From assembly GCA_965644295.1 (NCBI GenBank), contig CBFFRP010000370.1, positions 1-64,000 of the forward strand: a stretch of DNA of 64,000 nt, given 5' to 3'. The translations under genes were made by a program, and so were the position numbers. Shown here one piece after another: positions 49,127 through 61,218 of this stretch. Position 1 is the first letter of the stretch, and each line of letters begins with the position of its first letter. Source of the DNA: Paraphysomonas bandaiensis. Its lineage: Eukaryota > Chrysophyceae. The notes beneath the pieces are model-generated. The model did not search any database. It was not told the DNA's origin and saw only the letters and a program-made list of their open reading frames with translations.

Positions 49127-49627
49127 TGTTACGACCCGTGAGAAAAATGTGCCAGTCGATGAACTGGCAGTTTTTGTCTATCACTCAAAAACCCACCAAT
49201 GAAGTGAACCCGTCAGTGAAGTGGCTTATCCAGCCGTGTTTTTTTTCGTTCCACCCACATAACCAGTGGATGAAATAGTTGATGATTATCGCTCAATGCA
49301 ACAGCCTGATAGTAATATAAGTGTAACATATATCATTGTATCAATCAAGAAGGAATGACATCGGTGGTTGAAACTGTCTCGTCAGAGAGCACTGTACGAC
49401 CAGAAGTTGCATCGTCAGTAGACGACAACACTAGATCTATCACTGATTCCATTGAAATTGAAGAACACAAACGACTGTTCTATCTGAATGCACGAAACGC
49501 TTTCGCAAATTCAATTAAAATTTTCTCGCAGTCGAAATACCTTGAGATCGTCGAGTCGATGAAATCATTTGACTCCAAGCCTCATAGGAACCGCTCTTGT
49601 CTAGACTACCGATGGCAGAGGTCATAT

Positions 49628-49924
49628 TGTAGGACTATCCACTTACATATAGAATATAATATATACGTGTACATGTCCTGTATTATATGATTAGTAGTAC
49701 AGTACTGTATTGTATACGTGTACCATGTAGTTAGGAATACAAACTGTAGGGAATGTGATTGTTGTTGGGATTAGCAATAGCCGTTGATATTGTAGACAGT
49801 ATAATTAGCCGTTGATATTGTAGACAGTATTATTCATGATTCATTATACGATAATAATCATTATTTTGTACTTCTGTACTTGGGTATTGCTTTGCACACA
49901 TACACATATGTATGCAAGCCCACA
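49628..49924 (+). repeat. 5' LTR of the gypsy element, 297 bp
   Basis: Starts TGTAGGAC and ends GCCCACA. I find no difference from the 3' LTR, so insertion is recent. It contains an internal direct repeat of AGCCGTTGATATTGTAGACA. Confidence 0.93.
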
Positions 49925-50117
49925 GTAATATTACTTAATAAGTAGTACTCAATCTCTGTGATATAACAATATTATGGGGGAAAGTAAGAGAAGCAAAATA
50001 AAAGCAGCTCCTCAAATAGAGGAATTGTTAGCTGCTTCGGGTTCTTCGTCTAAAAAGACGAAAAGAGAGAGAGAATCCTCTTGAAAACGAGCAAGAGATG
50101 CAACAACATCATCTCAA

Positions 50118-53100
50118 ATGCAATCTTCTCCTCAAACTGAAACATCAGTAGAGGCGGAAGGAGAATTGAGTGGAGTATCATTTCGTGAGCTCTCTTCTTC
50201 TCAACCAAAGAGAAAGAAGCAAAGGAGTGGAGATCCGCACCCCAACAGGAGTGAGCGCATTGACTTGAATGAAGTCATTGCAACGGAATCCACTCCACAT
50301 GAAGTAATCAATACCGACTCTATTCCCTACTTAGGTAGTGTGCAAGATGAGGATATCATCGAATTTTGTGAAAATCTCTCGAAAAGAGATCCTAAAGGGA
50401 CAAAATTCATAAGGTCAGAAATCATGGCACCAACAGTGCGTGATATGCTTCAGTTTCAGCGACAGCAGGATTTTGGAGATGAGTCTGACGAGGACTGGCT
50501 AGATCCTAACATTGTAACTACTGAGGAATTGATTCAGTGGTTAAAGCAAGCCTTTCTAGAGGAAGAGGAGCGATACTCTGATACATTGGAGCCTCTTCCT
50601 AGGTTCATAGATAATATCATTGGACCAAAAGTTAAGGTGGATATTCATGTTCCTAAAGTATTCTTAAAAGAATATGGACGTCTGAATGAGCTTTATAAGC
50701 TCATTCCGGAGGCAAGTCTCACAGAGGTAGCCTCGGATACCATAGTCAAAACCCTCAAGAAAAACATCAAACTTGTGGGCGGACATTCCTTCAGAAAGGA
50801 TGCCAAAGAGAAATTTATAGCGGATATAGGCCAAGGTCAATCTGCACCAAAAGATTTCGGAGCATTCTGTAGAAAGGTGCGAGAGCTTAACAATGACTAT
50901 AGTCAAGCTGTGAGAAAAGTAAAGAGGATGGAAACTAAATTGGATTCCAAAGAAACGTCTAAGTCTAACAAGTCTAAGACTACAAAAACTTCATCCTCCA
51001 GCTCATCCTCAAGTACTAAAGCAACAACTGATACTAAGGAAGCATGTTGGATATGCGGTAATCTTCATAAAGGTGACTGCACCCGCAAAACCTGTGCATG
51101 GGCTAACCATGAAAAGAAGCCATGGAAAGATTCCACACAGGGCAAAAAGTATGCGGCTATGGGTTGGAGTACCTGCCCTTATGTGGAGAATCCTGATGGT
51201 CCTCCGAGATCGAGAACAAGTAAGTTATCATGCCCTAAGTGTTTATATATAAATGCTATTGACATGAATAATGATATGCTCGATGTCTTTGTATGTCCTA
51301 AAGCTGATGTCAATGTACAACAGGTAAAGGAAAATCTAAGGGCTAAAGCCTTATTGGACACGGGGGCTACTGGGAATAATTTCATTAACCAAGAACTTGC
51401 TGATATGTTAGTTGCTAGGTATAATATTCCATTGCACGAGTGTAACATTAAAATTTGTAGTGCGCTTGATAATGCTTGTTGTAGTAGCAAGCAATATATG
51501 ATAATAACTATAAGATTAACTGATGAGTATAACAATACTCTTGATATTGAGTTGCAATGTTTGATAATAGATAGCACCTTTGATATCATAATTGGTAGAG
51601 AAACTATCAAGAAATATAGATTAGTTGATCATTTTCCATCTCACTTTATGGAAAGAGAGTTAGCAGGGAAAATGCTAGCTACGGCCGCGGGCCATGCTGA
51701 GAAGACTCAGCTTCTCTCGGAACATATTAGTGAGAGAGCCACATGTTATAATAACATGGAAACATTAAGGCGCCAAGCTAAGGAACACCTTAGTTATAAT
51801 AATAATTTACTTACAAGTAATAGCTTGGTTAGTACTATGTATTCACCTCCAATATCATCCATGCGTATAAGTGCATATGAAAAGGAAGATATAGGCGAGA
51901 TTAGAGATAACTATCTGGAGTCAATCCCAGAAGAAATAGTTACAAATACTCAGGAAAAAGTAGAAGGTACTACGTTACCAACTAAAATCTCTGGTCCCGA
52001 ATCTTTACAAAGGAGGGTGAGAGAAATCCATGAAATCTATAAGGATAGATTTAAAACCACAGTGTCGGAGATGCCAATGGATGTTCCACCTTTTGAATTA
52101 GAGGTAGATAGGGATGCCTGGGAACAACCAAAACATTGTGGTCCGCCACGAAAGATGGATCGAGTACGACAGTATGCTTGTAAAAAGCAAATCGATACAT
52201 TTGTGGAGCATGGAATAATACAACCAAGTACGGCTCCTTATTATAGCCAGGTATTATTAGTTCCCAAACCAAATGATAAATGGCGATTCTGTGTAGACTA
52301 TAAAGGTCTAAACAAGCACACACAGAGGGAACGTTGGCCAATACCTAACATCAAAGAAATGTTAGAACGTATTGGGTCTAAGAAACCCAAATACTTCATA
52401 ATTCTGGATTTAGTATCTGGTTATTACCAGGCTAAAATTTCAGAGTACTCGAGGAAGTGGACGGCATTTATAACCTTCTGGGGAGTATTCGAATGGCTCC
52501 GACTACCCATGGGTTTGAGTGGTGCTCCATCATACTTTCAACGAGTATTAACAACAATTGTGCTTGCCGGGTTGATTATGTTCATATGTGAATTATATCT
52601 AGATGACCTGATTATATATGCTTCTACAGAAGATGAACTAATTGAAAATTACGTTAAAGTTCTAGAACGCTTCAGGAAATACAATGTTTACATTAATCCT
52701 GAGAAAGTGAAAATAGGAGAGTCCGAAGTACAATATGTAGGACATACTCTAAATGAGGAAGGGTTACACTTTACTAGAGAACGTCTGGATAGTGTATTAA
52801 ATTTCCCAAAGCCTGAAACTATGAAGGGTCTAAAATCTTTCCTCGGATTGGCAAATTATTTTCGGGATCACGTGCACAACCACTCCTTAGTGGTGAGACC
52901 GTTAAATAAAATGCTTCTCAACTATCATAGACGTAAACGTCTACAATGGACAGAGGATGCCAATGAAGCATTTGAAAAGATCAAATTGATGATCCATGAA
53001 TGTCCAACATTATTTTTCATTGATGACGAGTCACCAATATATTTATTGACCGATGCATCTGATTATGGAATAGGAGCATACCTCTACCAAGTAGTAGATG

Positions 53101-54806
53101 GTGTAGAACGTCCAATAGGATTTCTCAGTAAAACATTCGATGAAAGAATGATGAATTGGGATACACCTCAGAAAGAAGGATATGCTATATACTATGCCTT
53201 AGATAAATGGGACTACCTATTAAGGTATAGATACTTTACGATCAAAACAGATCATAAAAATATTACTCAGTTGAGAACTGATTACGCTAAGGATAAGAAA
53301 GTTCAGCGATGGTTGAAATGTTTCCAAGCATAGGATTATGATCTATGTGATATTAAAGGATCTGATAATGTTGTTGCTGATGCATTTAGTAGACTATGTG
53401 CATTAGAATCTAAAATGGAAACAAAATGTGCTTCCCTAATTCCCGATATTAAAGTTCCAAACAAGGAATGGGAAATTATTAAAAGATTTCATAACAATGT
53501 TACAGGTCATCATGGTATTGATCGTACAATACAAAAATTACGAGACAATGGTCATAAATGGTCAAAGCAAGGGGCACATGTGACAAAATTTATTAAAACT
53601 TGTCCTTGTTGTCAAAAGATGAGTAGAATTAAACCTATAATTAATGCTCATCCCTTTACTGTCTCAACATATGGCCCGATGCAAAGAATAGCAGTGGATT
53701 TTATTCAGAGTCTGCATCCAGATGAGGATGGATACACTAATATATTAGTGATTATCGATTCTTTTTCTAGGTGGGTAGAATTAATCCCTACTAAGAATCT
53801 CACTGCCATGGCGGCGGCAAAGGGATTGCTTCAACACCTGGGTAGATATGGAGCACCTATTGAGATTCATTCGGATCTTGGACCAGCATTTGTGGATGAT
53901 TTAACAAAATCATTGATAGAAATGGTTGGAAGTAATCAATCATTTTCGATGGCGTATTCTAAAGAAGAAAATGCTATAGTTGAACGTGCTAATAAAGAAA
54001 TTTTAAGGCACTTAAGGAATATTATATTTGATAAAAATGTACTAAATAATTGGTCAATGTATCTACCTTTAGTACAAAGAATTATGAATTCTTCTAAACA
54101 TAGAAGCACCGGCGTTACTCCCGCTAGTATTCTATTTGGGAATGCAGTAGATTTAGATAAAAGTTTATTCATTGAACACAATGAGTACTTGGACGGGAAT
54201 GAACAAAAGCTATCACATTGGATAGATAGAATACAAAAGGTTCAGTCCACTATTATGGATATTGCAAGACGAAATCTTCGCAAACATGATGAAATCCACA
54301 TGGCAACTGCACCAAATATACAAACAAAAGAATTTCCAATAAATTCTTATGTGTTAGTTGAGCATAGACAAAATGCTTTACGTCCTGGACCGGCAAGTAA
54401 GTTATTACCATACCTTAAAGGTCCAATGCGAGTAGTCAATGTTATTGGAGATAAATATACTCTTCAAGATATTGTTACTAAACGTAATAAAGACTATCAT
54501 ATAAAGAAATTAAGGGAATTTAATTACGATCCCTCTACTATTGACCCCTTACAAGTGGCATGTAAAGATGGTGGAAACTTTTATGCTATTGACCATATTT
54601 CAAAAATAAAAGGTCGAGCTAAAGGTCCGAAAAGTCAAATAAAATTTCTAGTACATTGGATAGGGTATGAAAAACCTACATGGGAACCATGGGCTAACGT
54701 TAGAAAAACGTATGCTCTACAAAATTTCCTAACTCAACATCCTGATGAAAATGTAAGAAATTTACTACCTCGAAATGTTGTTTATTCTTCTGATGAAGAA
54801 GATTAA
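50118..54806 (+). pseudogene. gypsy gag-pol polyprotein with chromodomain, in-frame TAG
   Basis: One frame runs from at least 50118 to TAA 54806 and is broken only by TAG at 53331-53333. Order: gag-like region; zinc knuckle CWICGNLHKGDC (~residue 308); protease LLDTGATG (~411); reverse transcriptase with VDYKGLN, LDLVSGYYQ and YLDD (~826); RNase H with TDAS (~977); then, past the TAG, integrase with an HHCC site at 53.5-53.6 kb, catalytic D, D, E at about 53696, 53871 and 53975; and a chromodomain (FLVHWIGYEKPTWEPW, ~54650-54700). Upstream, an in-frame ATG at 49974 is cut off by TGA at 50082. The TAG falls inside RNase H before VVADAFSRL, so it looks like a null mutation rather than a gag/pol readthrough site. 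Confidence 0.9.
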
Positions 54807-54871
54807 TAACAAAGTTTACAGAATTGAGTGTCAATATAACACATTAACACATCAATTATAAGGGGAGGTAG

Positions 54872-55168
54872 TGTAGGACTATCCACTTACATATAGAATA
54901 TAATATATACGTGTACATGTCCTGTATTATATGATTAGTAGTACAGTACTGTATTGTATACGTGTACCATGTAGTTAGGAATACAAACTGTAGGGAATGT
55001 GATTGTTGTTGGGATTAGCAATAGCCGTTGATATTGTAGACAGTATAATTAGCCGTTGATATTGTAGACAGTATTATTCATGATTCATTATACGATAATA
55101 ATCATTATTTTGTACTTCTGTACTTGGGTATTGCTTTGCACACATACACATATGTATGCAAGCCCACA
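54872..55168 (+). repeat. 3' LTR of the gypsy element, 297 bp
   Basis: Same length as the 5' LTR and identical as far as I can compare by eye. It is preceded by the polypurine tract and followed by the ATAT duplication. Confidence 0.93.
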
Positions 55169-57792
55169 ATATATTCTGCTGCTGGTTCCTGATGATAAAG
55201 GTGAAAAAGCAATTTTGGTCCGAAGGAAAGATCACAGCGACGAAACTCAAGTGAAGGGAATGAGACGACTTGCTTATATTGAAGAGGTATTTGACATTAT
55301 TCGGTATTGCCATGTTGAAGAGGGAGGTCATACTGGACCTAGGGGAACCCACGAGGCTGTCGGCAGAAAGTATTCAAATATTTCTAGAGTTTTGTGTGAA
55401 ATATTCTGCAAGTTGTGTACATGCGTTACTCAGAAGAAAATGTGTGCGAAACCGCAGGATCTGAAGCCTATAATTACTTCTTCGTACAATCAACGTGCCC
55501 AAGTTGACCTAATTGACATGCAAAGTCTTACATACGAAGGATACAAATGGATATTGAATTACCAAGATCATCTCACAAAGTTTTGTTTACTGAGGCCTCT
55601 TAAATCAAAAGAAGCAGTACTTGTAGCAGATACTCTATACGATATCTTTATGACTTTCGGTGCACCTATGATACTCCAGTCAGATAATGGTCGAGAGTTT
55701 GTCAATAAAGTTATAAAGGAACTGAAAGAAATCTGGCCTGCATTAGTTCTTGTTAATGGAAGGCCTCGGCATCCACAATCACAGGGTAGTGTGGAGCGCT
55801 CCAACCAGGATGTGAAAAAGCTAGTTCACAATTGGATGAGAGATAACAATTCCCAAGACTGGCCTCGTAGAGGACTATCTAAAGTACAGTTCCAAAAAAA
55901 CAACAGATATCACTCCGGAATAAAATCTACTCCTTACATGCTGCTGTTTGGACAACATCCTAGAAGAGGTCTTAGTGACCTACCATTCTCAGAAACGTTT
56001 CTAGCCAAAATCCAAACAGAAGAGGATCTAGAAGAGCTTGTAGCTAAGACACCTATGAATAATGTTATCGAGGGCCATGAACCAGAGGAATGTACAGTTG
56101 AGGCTTCAGCAAATGAGTCTGTTGCAGTATTGGTAAATGAGCACGGTGATACCCCATCAAGAGGGGCGAAACGTAAAGCAGCGAGTGCCGCACTAGCTGA
56201 ACAAGGCGAAAGGATGAAAAGATTTTCCACATCTGGCACTCCAACCGATGAGGCGGAACTCCTACAGGTGGGTAGTGTTGTTTTAGTCAAACCACATCAG
56301 GTGGACCGAGGACAAGTTGATGCAATCAGGTTTCCAGCTGTTGTTGTTGAGGTTACCTCCAATGAATTACTTCGTCTGTACGCTCCCGGTGGGGTTCTAA
56401 ACTCGTGTTATAACCGATCTGATCTGATTCACGAGCCGAATAAGACCCCTGCTTCATACCAACGTCATCTTGGAAACTATGAGAACTGGAGAAATTCGAA
56501 GACTATATCAGAGAGAGAAGCTGCAACTATGTTTTCTCCATCCCTCGGACAGGGGTTTAGTAAATGTAGTTGCAAGGGTAAGTGCAATAGTAATAAATGT
56601 GTGTGCAAGAAGAATGGATTTCTCTGTAACTCTAGGTGCCACAAAAGCAATTTGCTTGCGTGTTGTAACAAGTAGTTGGTGCCATAGTAAACTACAAACT
56701 ACTAATTAACCGAGTAGAATACAACCTTAACAAGTAACATGCATCTTATTTGCTACTGGTAGCATGAATCTTATTAGCAAGTAGTGATAAGCATCATCAG
56801 TACTTTAGCTCTAAGTACTTTAGTCGCTATTTACCTTAACATTGTGCCCACTGTCTGCAGATGATGATGATGATGTATGTCCTGCAGATGATATAAGTAA
56901 TGAATAGAGTGTAAAAGGCCTATCACATAATAGTCATATTATTGAGTAGATCTTGATTCATAGAGCCGATATTCATAATAATACTATCCTTTCAAACATG
57001 GAATATGTAAAACCACAAGCATATACAATACAGAGCTCATAGTATAAAATAACCCGATAGCTGGTTGCTACAAGTAACATGAATATTATTTGCTACTAGT
57101 GATATTACAGACCCCAACCACCAATGGGACCTACATCAATACATCCTCAGGCGAGACAGCACGTACGCTACACAAACGCAGCGAGACCCGCAGTATTGGA
57201 CCCGCAGTGGAACGAGGCTCCCACGCAAACTCCATCGAATCCACACCCATAACTCCCCTAACACTACATCTCTTTCCCAGACCGCATACGCGAAACGGTA
57301 TGCGTCTGGAACAAATCCTATGTAATGGGAAGAAATCGATCCAAAGGCAAAACCAGGAAAGACCAGACAAGAGCTGCCGCATGAACAGACTGTAGAATCA
57401 CCAATCAGAGAATATGGCAAACCAAGTTAGTAAGACTATAGATATATACATAGATTCTAGTCACAACCGTTCCCATGTAAAAATAAGATATTCTTATGTC
57501 TTATCCATGCTCTCATGAAGAAGGAAGTAGCACTGAAGAGGGATACAGATATCTATCCTGATACTGAAGGCTGGTATGTTGGAATAGCATCTTGTGGGCT
57601 AATAATCAGGAGCTCTTATGATTATAGTTATGAGATGCTGTCTGATGATATCATACGCTGGGAATCCGAGTGGACTTGCTGTATACTTGACTGTATTTCC
57701 CGTATATCGTTTCCTTTCAACATCATCAAACCAGTCGATGAACTGGCAGGTGCCAGTTCATCGACTGGTTTATTTTTCTCACGGGTCGTAAC

Positions 57793-57793
<1 letters not shown>

Positions 57794-57823
<30 letters not shown>

Positions 57824-58222
57824 TGTATGTATGTATGTATGTATGTATGTATGTATGTATGTATGTATGTATGTATGTATGTATGTATGTATGTATGTAT
57901 GTATGTATGTATGTATGTATGTATGTATGTATGTATGTATGTATGTATGTATGTATGTATGTATGTATGTATGTATGTATGTATGTATGTATGTATGTAT
58001 GTATGTATGTATGTATGTATGTATGTATGTATGTATGTATGTATGTATGTATGTATGTATGTATGTATGTATGTATGTATGTATGTATGTATGTATGTAT
58101 GTATGTATGTATGTATGTATGTATGTATGTATGTATGTATGTATGTATGTATGTATGTATGTATGTATGTATGTATGTATGTATGTATGTATGTATGTAT
58201 GTATGTATGTATGTATGTATGT
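57794..58222. repeat. (TATG)n tetranucleotide array, ~430 bp
   Basis: About 107 uninterrupted copies, abutting the right end of Ginger copy 2 and ending 63 bp before the ATG at 58286. Confidence 0.97.
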
Positions 58223-58285
58223 ACCGCATAACTATCAGCCAGCAACCACAAGGAGCGACATCACTTAGTTATCACTGTATTTAAG

Positions 58286-59511
58286 ATGAGTGATATCGAT
58301 GATATCAATGCAGCAATAGACCGTGTTGAGACTGAATTAAACCAAATTAATGAACAGATTCGAAGCGTGGAATCTTCTGAAGTCGAAGCATTAGCCGACG
58401 ATGACAAACAATTTTGGAGGCGTAAACTTGAAGATTTATGCGAAGAGAAGAAGCAACTGCTCGAAGAGAAGAAGCAGCTGCGTCGAAAGGAGGAGCAGCT
58501 GCGCGAGGAGAGGATGTTGAGGGGTGAATTTGAACTGCGATCGACTTCAGGTAACTGAATTTTGAGTTTGTGTTCTGCTGCTGATGGCTCGTTCTTGTTT
58601 TAATTTCGATTGATGTTTGTTCATTTTGTTTTCCTGTAGGGTCAACACTGTCAGTGACTGAATTAGTAGCTCTGGCTTGCAAATTGAATGTTGCAGACGT
58701 GAATCCTAATGCGGTTTCTCGTATGGTTAGGAAGTTTGGACGGAGCGTGGACATAGCTATCAGAACTAATGATTCAGAACTCCTTGCAGGTGCCTACGAA
58801 GACGCTTTGAAGTTGCCTTCTGTTCAAACCACTGTAGAGCTGGAAAGGAATGGATTTGTTCTTGATGGAGTGTCGATCAATAGCAACGATAATTTGCAGA
58901 TTTGTTTCAAGCGCTCTGTTCCTTATGTTTTGAAGATATGCTCACCTCAGGAATACGAGCGCGCCAAGAACTTTGAGAATTCTTTGAAAGGCCAGCCGCC
59001 CTGTCAGTGGATCATTTCGTTTGAGCTTTATGAACGACAGCTCAAATTCTTCATGCTTATGCCTCTGCATCCTGTCACCCTCGAGCACCTTCCTTTTTTA
59101 GATTTGATCTCAGCACCCATGTTTTGGACTTGTCTTTCTGGTGCACTAGACTTCCTGCATCAGAATGGCTATGCTCACGATGATGTGAAGCCTCCGAATA
59201 TCCTCATCAACACATGCGGTGAGTTTATTCTGGCGGGTTTGGGTAGTTTGGTGCTGTTCAACTCACGCAGTGCTTCTACTCGGGCCTATATTCCATGGGA
59301 GTTGTGGGATCACGGGAATAGCAGACGTCCTGTTGCATCTATTAATGCAGACTTTTGGATGCTGGCAATGACCATCTTCGAGAAGGTGTGTGGAGGTAAC
59401 ATCAGTAGTGCTGAATCTCCTAAGCAATCAACAATAATTGGAGCAATTAAGGCCAACTCAATATGTGATGATTTTTGTCACGTGTTGCTTGATCGTCTTG
59501 GGATAGTGTAA
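58286..59511 (+). CDS. coiled-coil plus protein-kinase-like domain (probable pseudokinase)
   Basis: Join 58286-58550 and 58640-59511, 378 residues; the 89-nt intron is in phase. Residues 1-85 form a strongly charged coiled coil (EEKKQLLEEKKQLRRKEEQL). From ~180 a kinase-like fold appears: YVLKIC holds the VAIK-type Lys; HDDVKPPNIL is the catalytic loop (HxDxKxxN); ILAGLGSL stands where DFG should be, with Asp replaced by Gly; and PWELWDHG is an APE-like segment. The N-lobe lacks a clear GxGxxG loop. Loss of the metal-binding Asp suggests little or no phosphotransfer, so it may act as a scaffold. The start is the first ATG after the TATG array. Confidence 0.72.
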
Positions 59512-60310
59512 GTGTAAATAAGTTATGTATATGTGCGATCTTCTTGATTGTAAATAAGATTTAAGGCCGTGATTGTCTGTGATCATCCCAGAGAATGCAC
59601 TGTAGTCATTGTCATCGTTTGGCCCCTCATCGTCATAGTCTTCCAGTCTTAAGTTCGAATCCCGATGACTGTTTCTTGGGTGTCTTGATGATGTGTTCTT
59701 GGAGTGATGCCCTTTCCCTCTTTTGTCGTCGTTTCGTTTGTTTGTGGACTTCTGCATCTGTTGTATGTGTTCCCACGAGTGCTTGCACTCTGCTGCAATG
59801 TGGTTGGATCCATTGCATCTGAAACACTTAACTTCGCGCGACTTTGCACTTGTAGCTCTGCTGGACTTGTTGAATTTCTTGTGTATTGTTGGATTTCGCT
59901 GCCCGTTGTGCTTTTGCTTTTTCGATAGACGGGGGTTAAACGGCTGTTTGCCTGTTGAGCTGTAGTTTGCGCTATCCCGTTTAGTTTCTGTATTTTGTGA
60001 TAGTAGGGAGCCTACAGTGGAATGCTCGAATGCTCTCAATCTTCTTATCAGCGTTTTATAATAATCAATTGGGTTCATTTGGAGGTTGATTGCCAGGTCC
60101 TTATAGGTCTGGTTCTCATTTGAGACCATCCCTTGTCGTATTCTTGAAATGAGGTCTTACAAATACTGTCTTGGGCTTACGAAAGAACCAGACTCTACTT
60201 TTCGTCTGCCATTTTGAGAAGTTCTTGGCGTCGAAGGGTGGCATGGAATCCTTCCTCTTGTCCGATGAGTCGGAGTCGGAGTTATCGTAACTGTTGGTCT
60301 TAGAACTCAT
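59458..60310 (-). pseudogene. Ty1/copia-type gag relic
   Basis: Two overlapping minus frames: 60116-60310 starts MSSKTNSYDN and contains PPFDAKNFSKWQTKSRVWF, the usual start of copia gag (F-x-K-N-x-x-x-W). After a frameshift and deletion, 59458-60129 contains helices and then the zinc knuckle CFRCNGSNHIAAEC (CX2CX4HX4C), followed by a Lys/Arg/Asp-rich tail. No protease, integrase or RT follows and no LTRs are seen, so it is a fragment whose end overlaps the end of the pseudokinase gene. Confidence 0.75.
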
Positions 60311-60811
60311 CCGCTGCCAAAATAAGATTTAAGGTTAGTCTTGATATTTAGTAAGGATATACTTGATATTATTAGAGATAAAGATTGAACGATAAGGCCT
60401 AATAGTATAATAGCAAGACACGTTTGAGCAGAGCGTTAGCACCACACATGTGCGTATCTTGTACAGTCGCGTATCATGTATAGTTTGGTAATTATTCAGT
60501 CTACTTGGTATTTCATTGTATACGTGTGTTGTATTCACGCGTTAAGAGATATACGTGAATCAATAACTCCTAATAATTGTGAGTGCGAAAAATATATAAG
60601 ATAACTTATTATTTAAAGTATAGTACTATTTATATTATATGTTTAAACACCTAGAGTAAGTTAATATACATGGTAGCGCTTGCTCGGCCTCACATACAAA
60701 AATACGCCGAGATTTAGTGAAAACGCACAATTTGAATAATAACCTTTTGACATACGATCACATTTAATTGTTAAATTATATGCAAAATATCAATTTCAAA
60801 TATTGCAGTCA
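60311..60811. other. intergenic, includes first copy of a duplicated flank
   Basis: No gene. 60721-60825 is duplicated downstream in two pieces (61351-61403 and 61698-61752). Confidence 0.6.
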
Positions 60812-61021
60812 TTAACGTAATATTAATGCTTCGAGCTTGTTAAGCGGTGGAAGTTCGAAGTCCTCCTCTCTTGGTGGCCGTTCAAGTACGACCTCACTCT
60901 GCTTCTTACGCATCACGAAAGTCTCATTGATCAACATTGTTCTCGTCGAACCATGGCACATCGACTCTATCCTCCTTCTCTCCTCGCATCCGCTACGATA
61001 TTGACTATTGGTCATATTCAC
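60812..61021 (-). CDS. small uncharacterised protein, 69 aa
   Basis: ATG at 61021, stop TAA at 60812. It is charged and Arg/Glu-rich (EERRRIES, VVLERPPREEDFELPPL), with an acidic-proline tail. No domain recognised. Its 3' flank is shared with the next minus-strand gene, which suggests a tandem duplication of an ancestral locus; it may be a truncated remnant. Confidence 0.4.
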   Translation of the reverse strand: MNMTNSQYRSGCEERRRIESMCHGSTRTMLINETFVMRKKQSEVVLERPPREEDFELPPLNKLEALILR

Positions 61022-61218
61022 AACTAAGACAGTTAAGAGAAGTTTATTGTAATCAAACTAGATAAGCTCTTTTATTATATTGCATACACAATTGTGTGTG
61101 TTGTCAACAACATGATAATTTAATTCGTTCATGGCAACCACTGCTCAACTTCCATGATACAATACTTCAGTTTCACAGTTATAGCTATATAGTACTTTGA
61201 CTACGTATTGCTGTTTTT

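Larger units (their letters stand above)
49628..55168 (+). mobile_element. Ty3/gypsy chromovirus LTR retrotransposon, 5,541 bp, complete
   Basis: Two 297-bp LTRs enclose a gag-pol region. The target duplication is ATAT (49624-49627 and 55169-55172), confirmed against the uninterrupted sequence of Ginger copy 1. A polypurine tract AAGGGGAGGTAG ends directly at the 3' LTR. No TGG-type primer site follows the 5' LTR (it reads GTAATATTAC), so priming may use an unusual tRNA or self-priming. Confidence 0.93.
49355..56675 (+). pseudogene. Ginger transposase of copy 2, interrupted after codon ~91
   Basis: The first 91 codons (49355-49627) match copy 1. The rest resumes at 55173 and runs to 56675, still open and carrying the complete DDE core and CXC tail. 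The 5.5-kb gypsy element sits between. The gene cannot make a full transposase, but its inverted repeats could still be mobilised by copy 1. Confidence 0.9.
49127..57793 (+). mobile_element. Ginger-type DNA transposon, copy 2 (split by a gypsy element)
   Basis: Same termini as copy 1 (TGTTACGACCC at 49127, mirrored to 57793), with TATG on both sides as a possible 4-bp duplication. Removing the retrotransposon and its duplicated ATAT leaves 3,122 bp, 21 bp less than copy 1; the difference is exactly one arm of the left subterminal palindrome. Only a few substitutions separate the copies (for example G45259 versus A55312, giving Arg or His). Confidence 0.88.

Noticed and set aside
50082-53333. 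Alternative genetic code with TAG or TGA read as sense
   Set aside because: Intact genes in the window end in TAG (both carriers, the Ginger transposase, YIPF6) and TGA (methyltransferase), so these are normal stops.
59595-59965. Plus-strand Cys/Ser-rich frames
   Set aside because: They are shadows of the minus-strand copia gag relic with its zinc knuckle.
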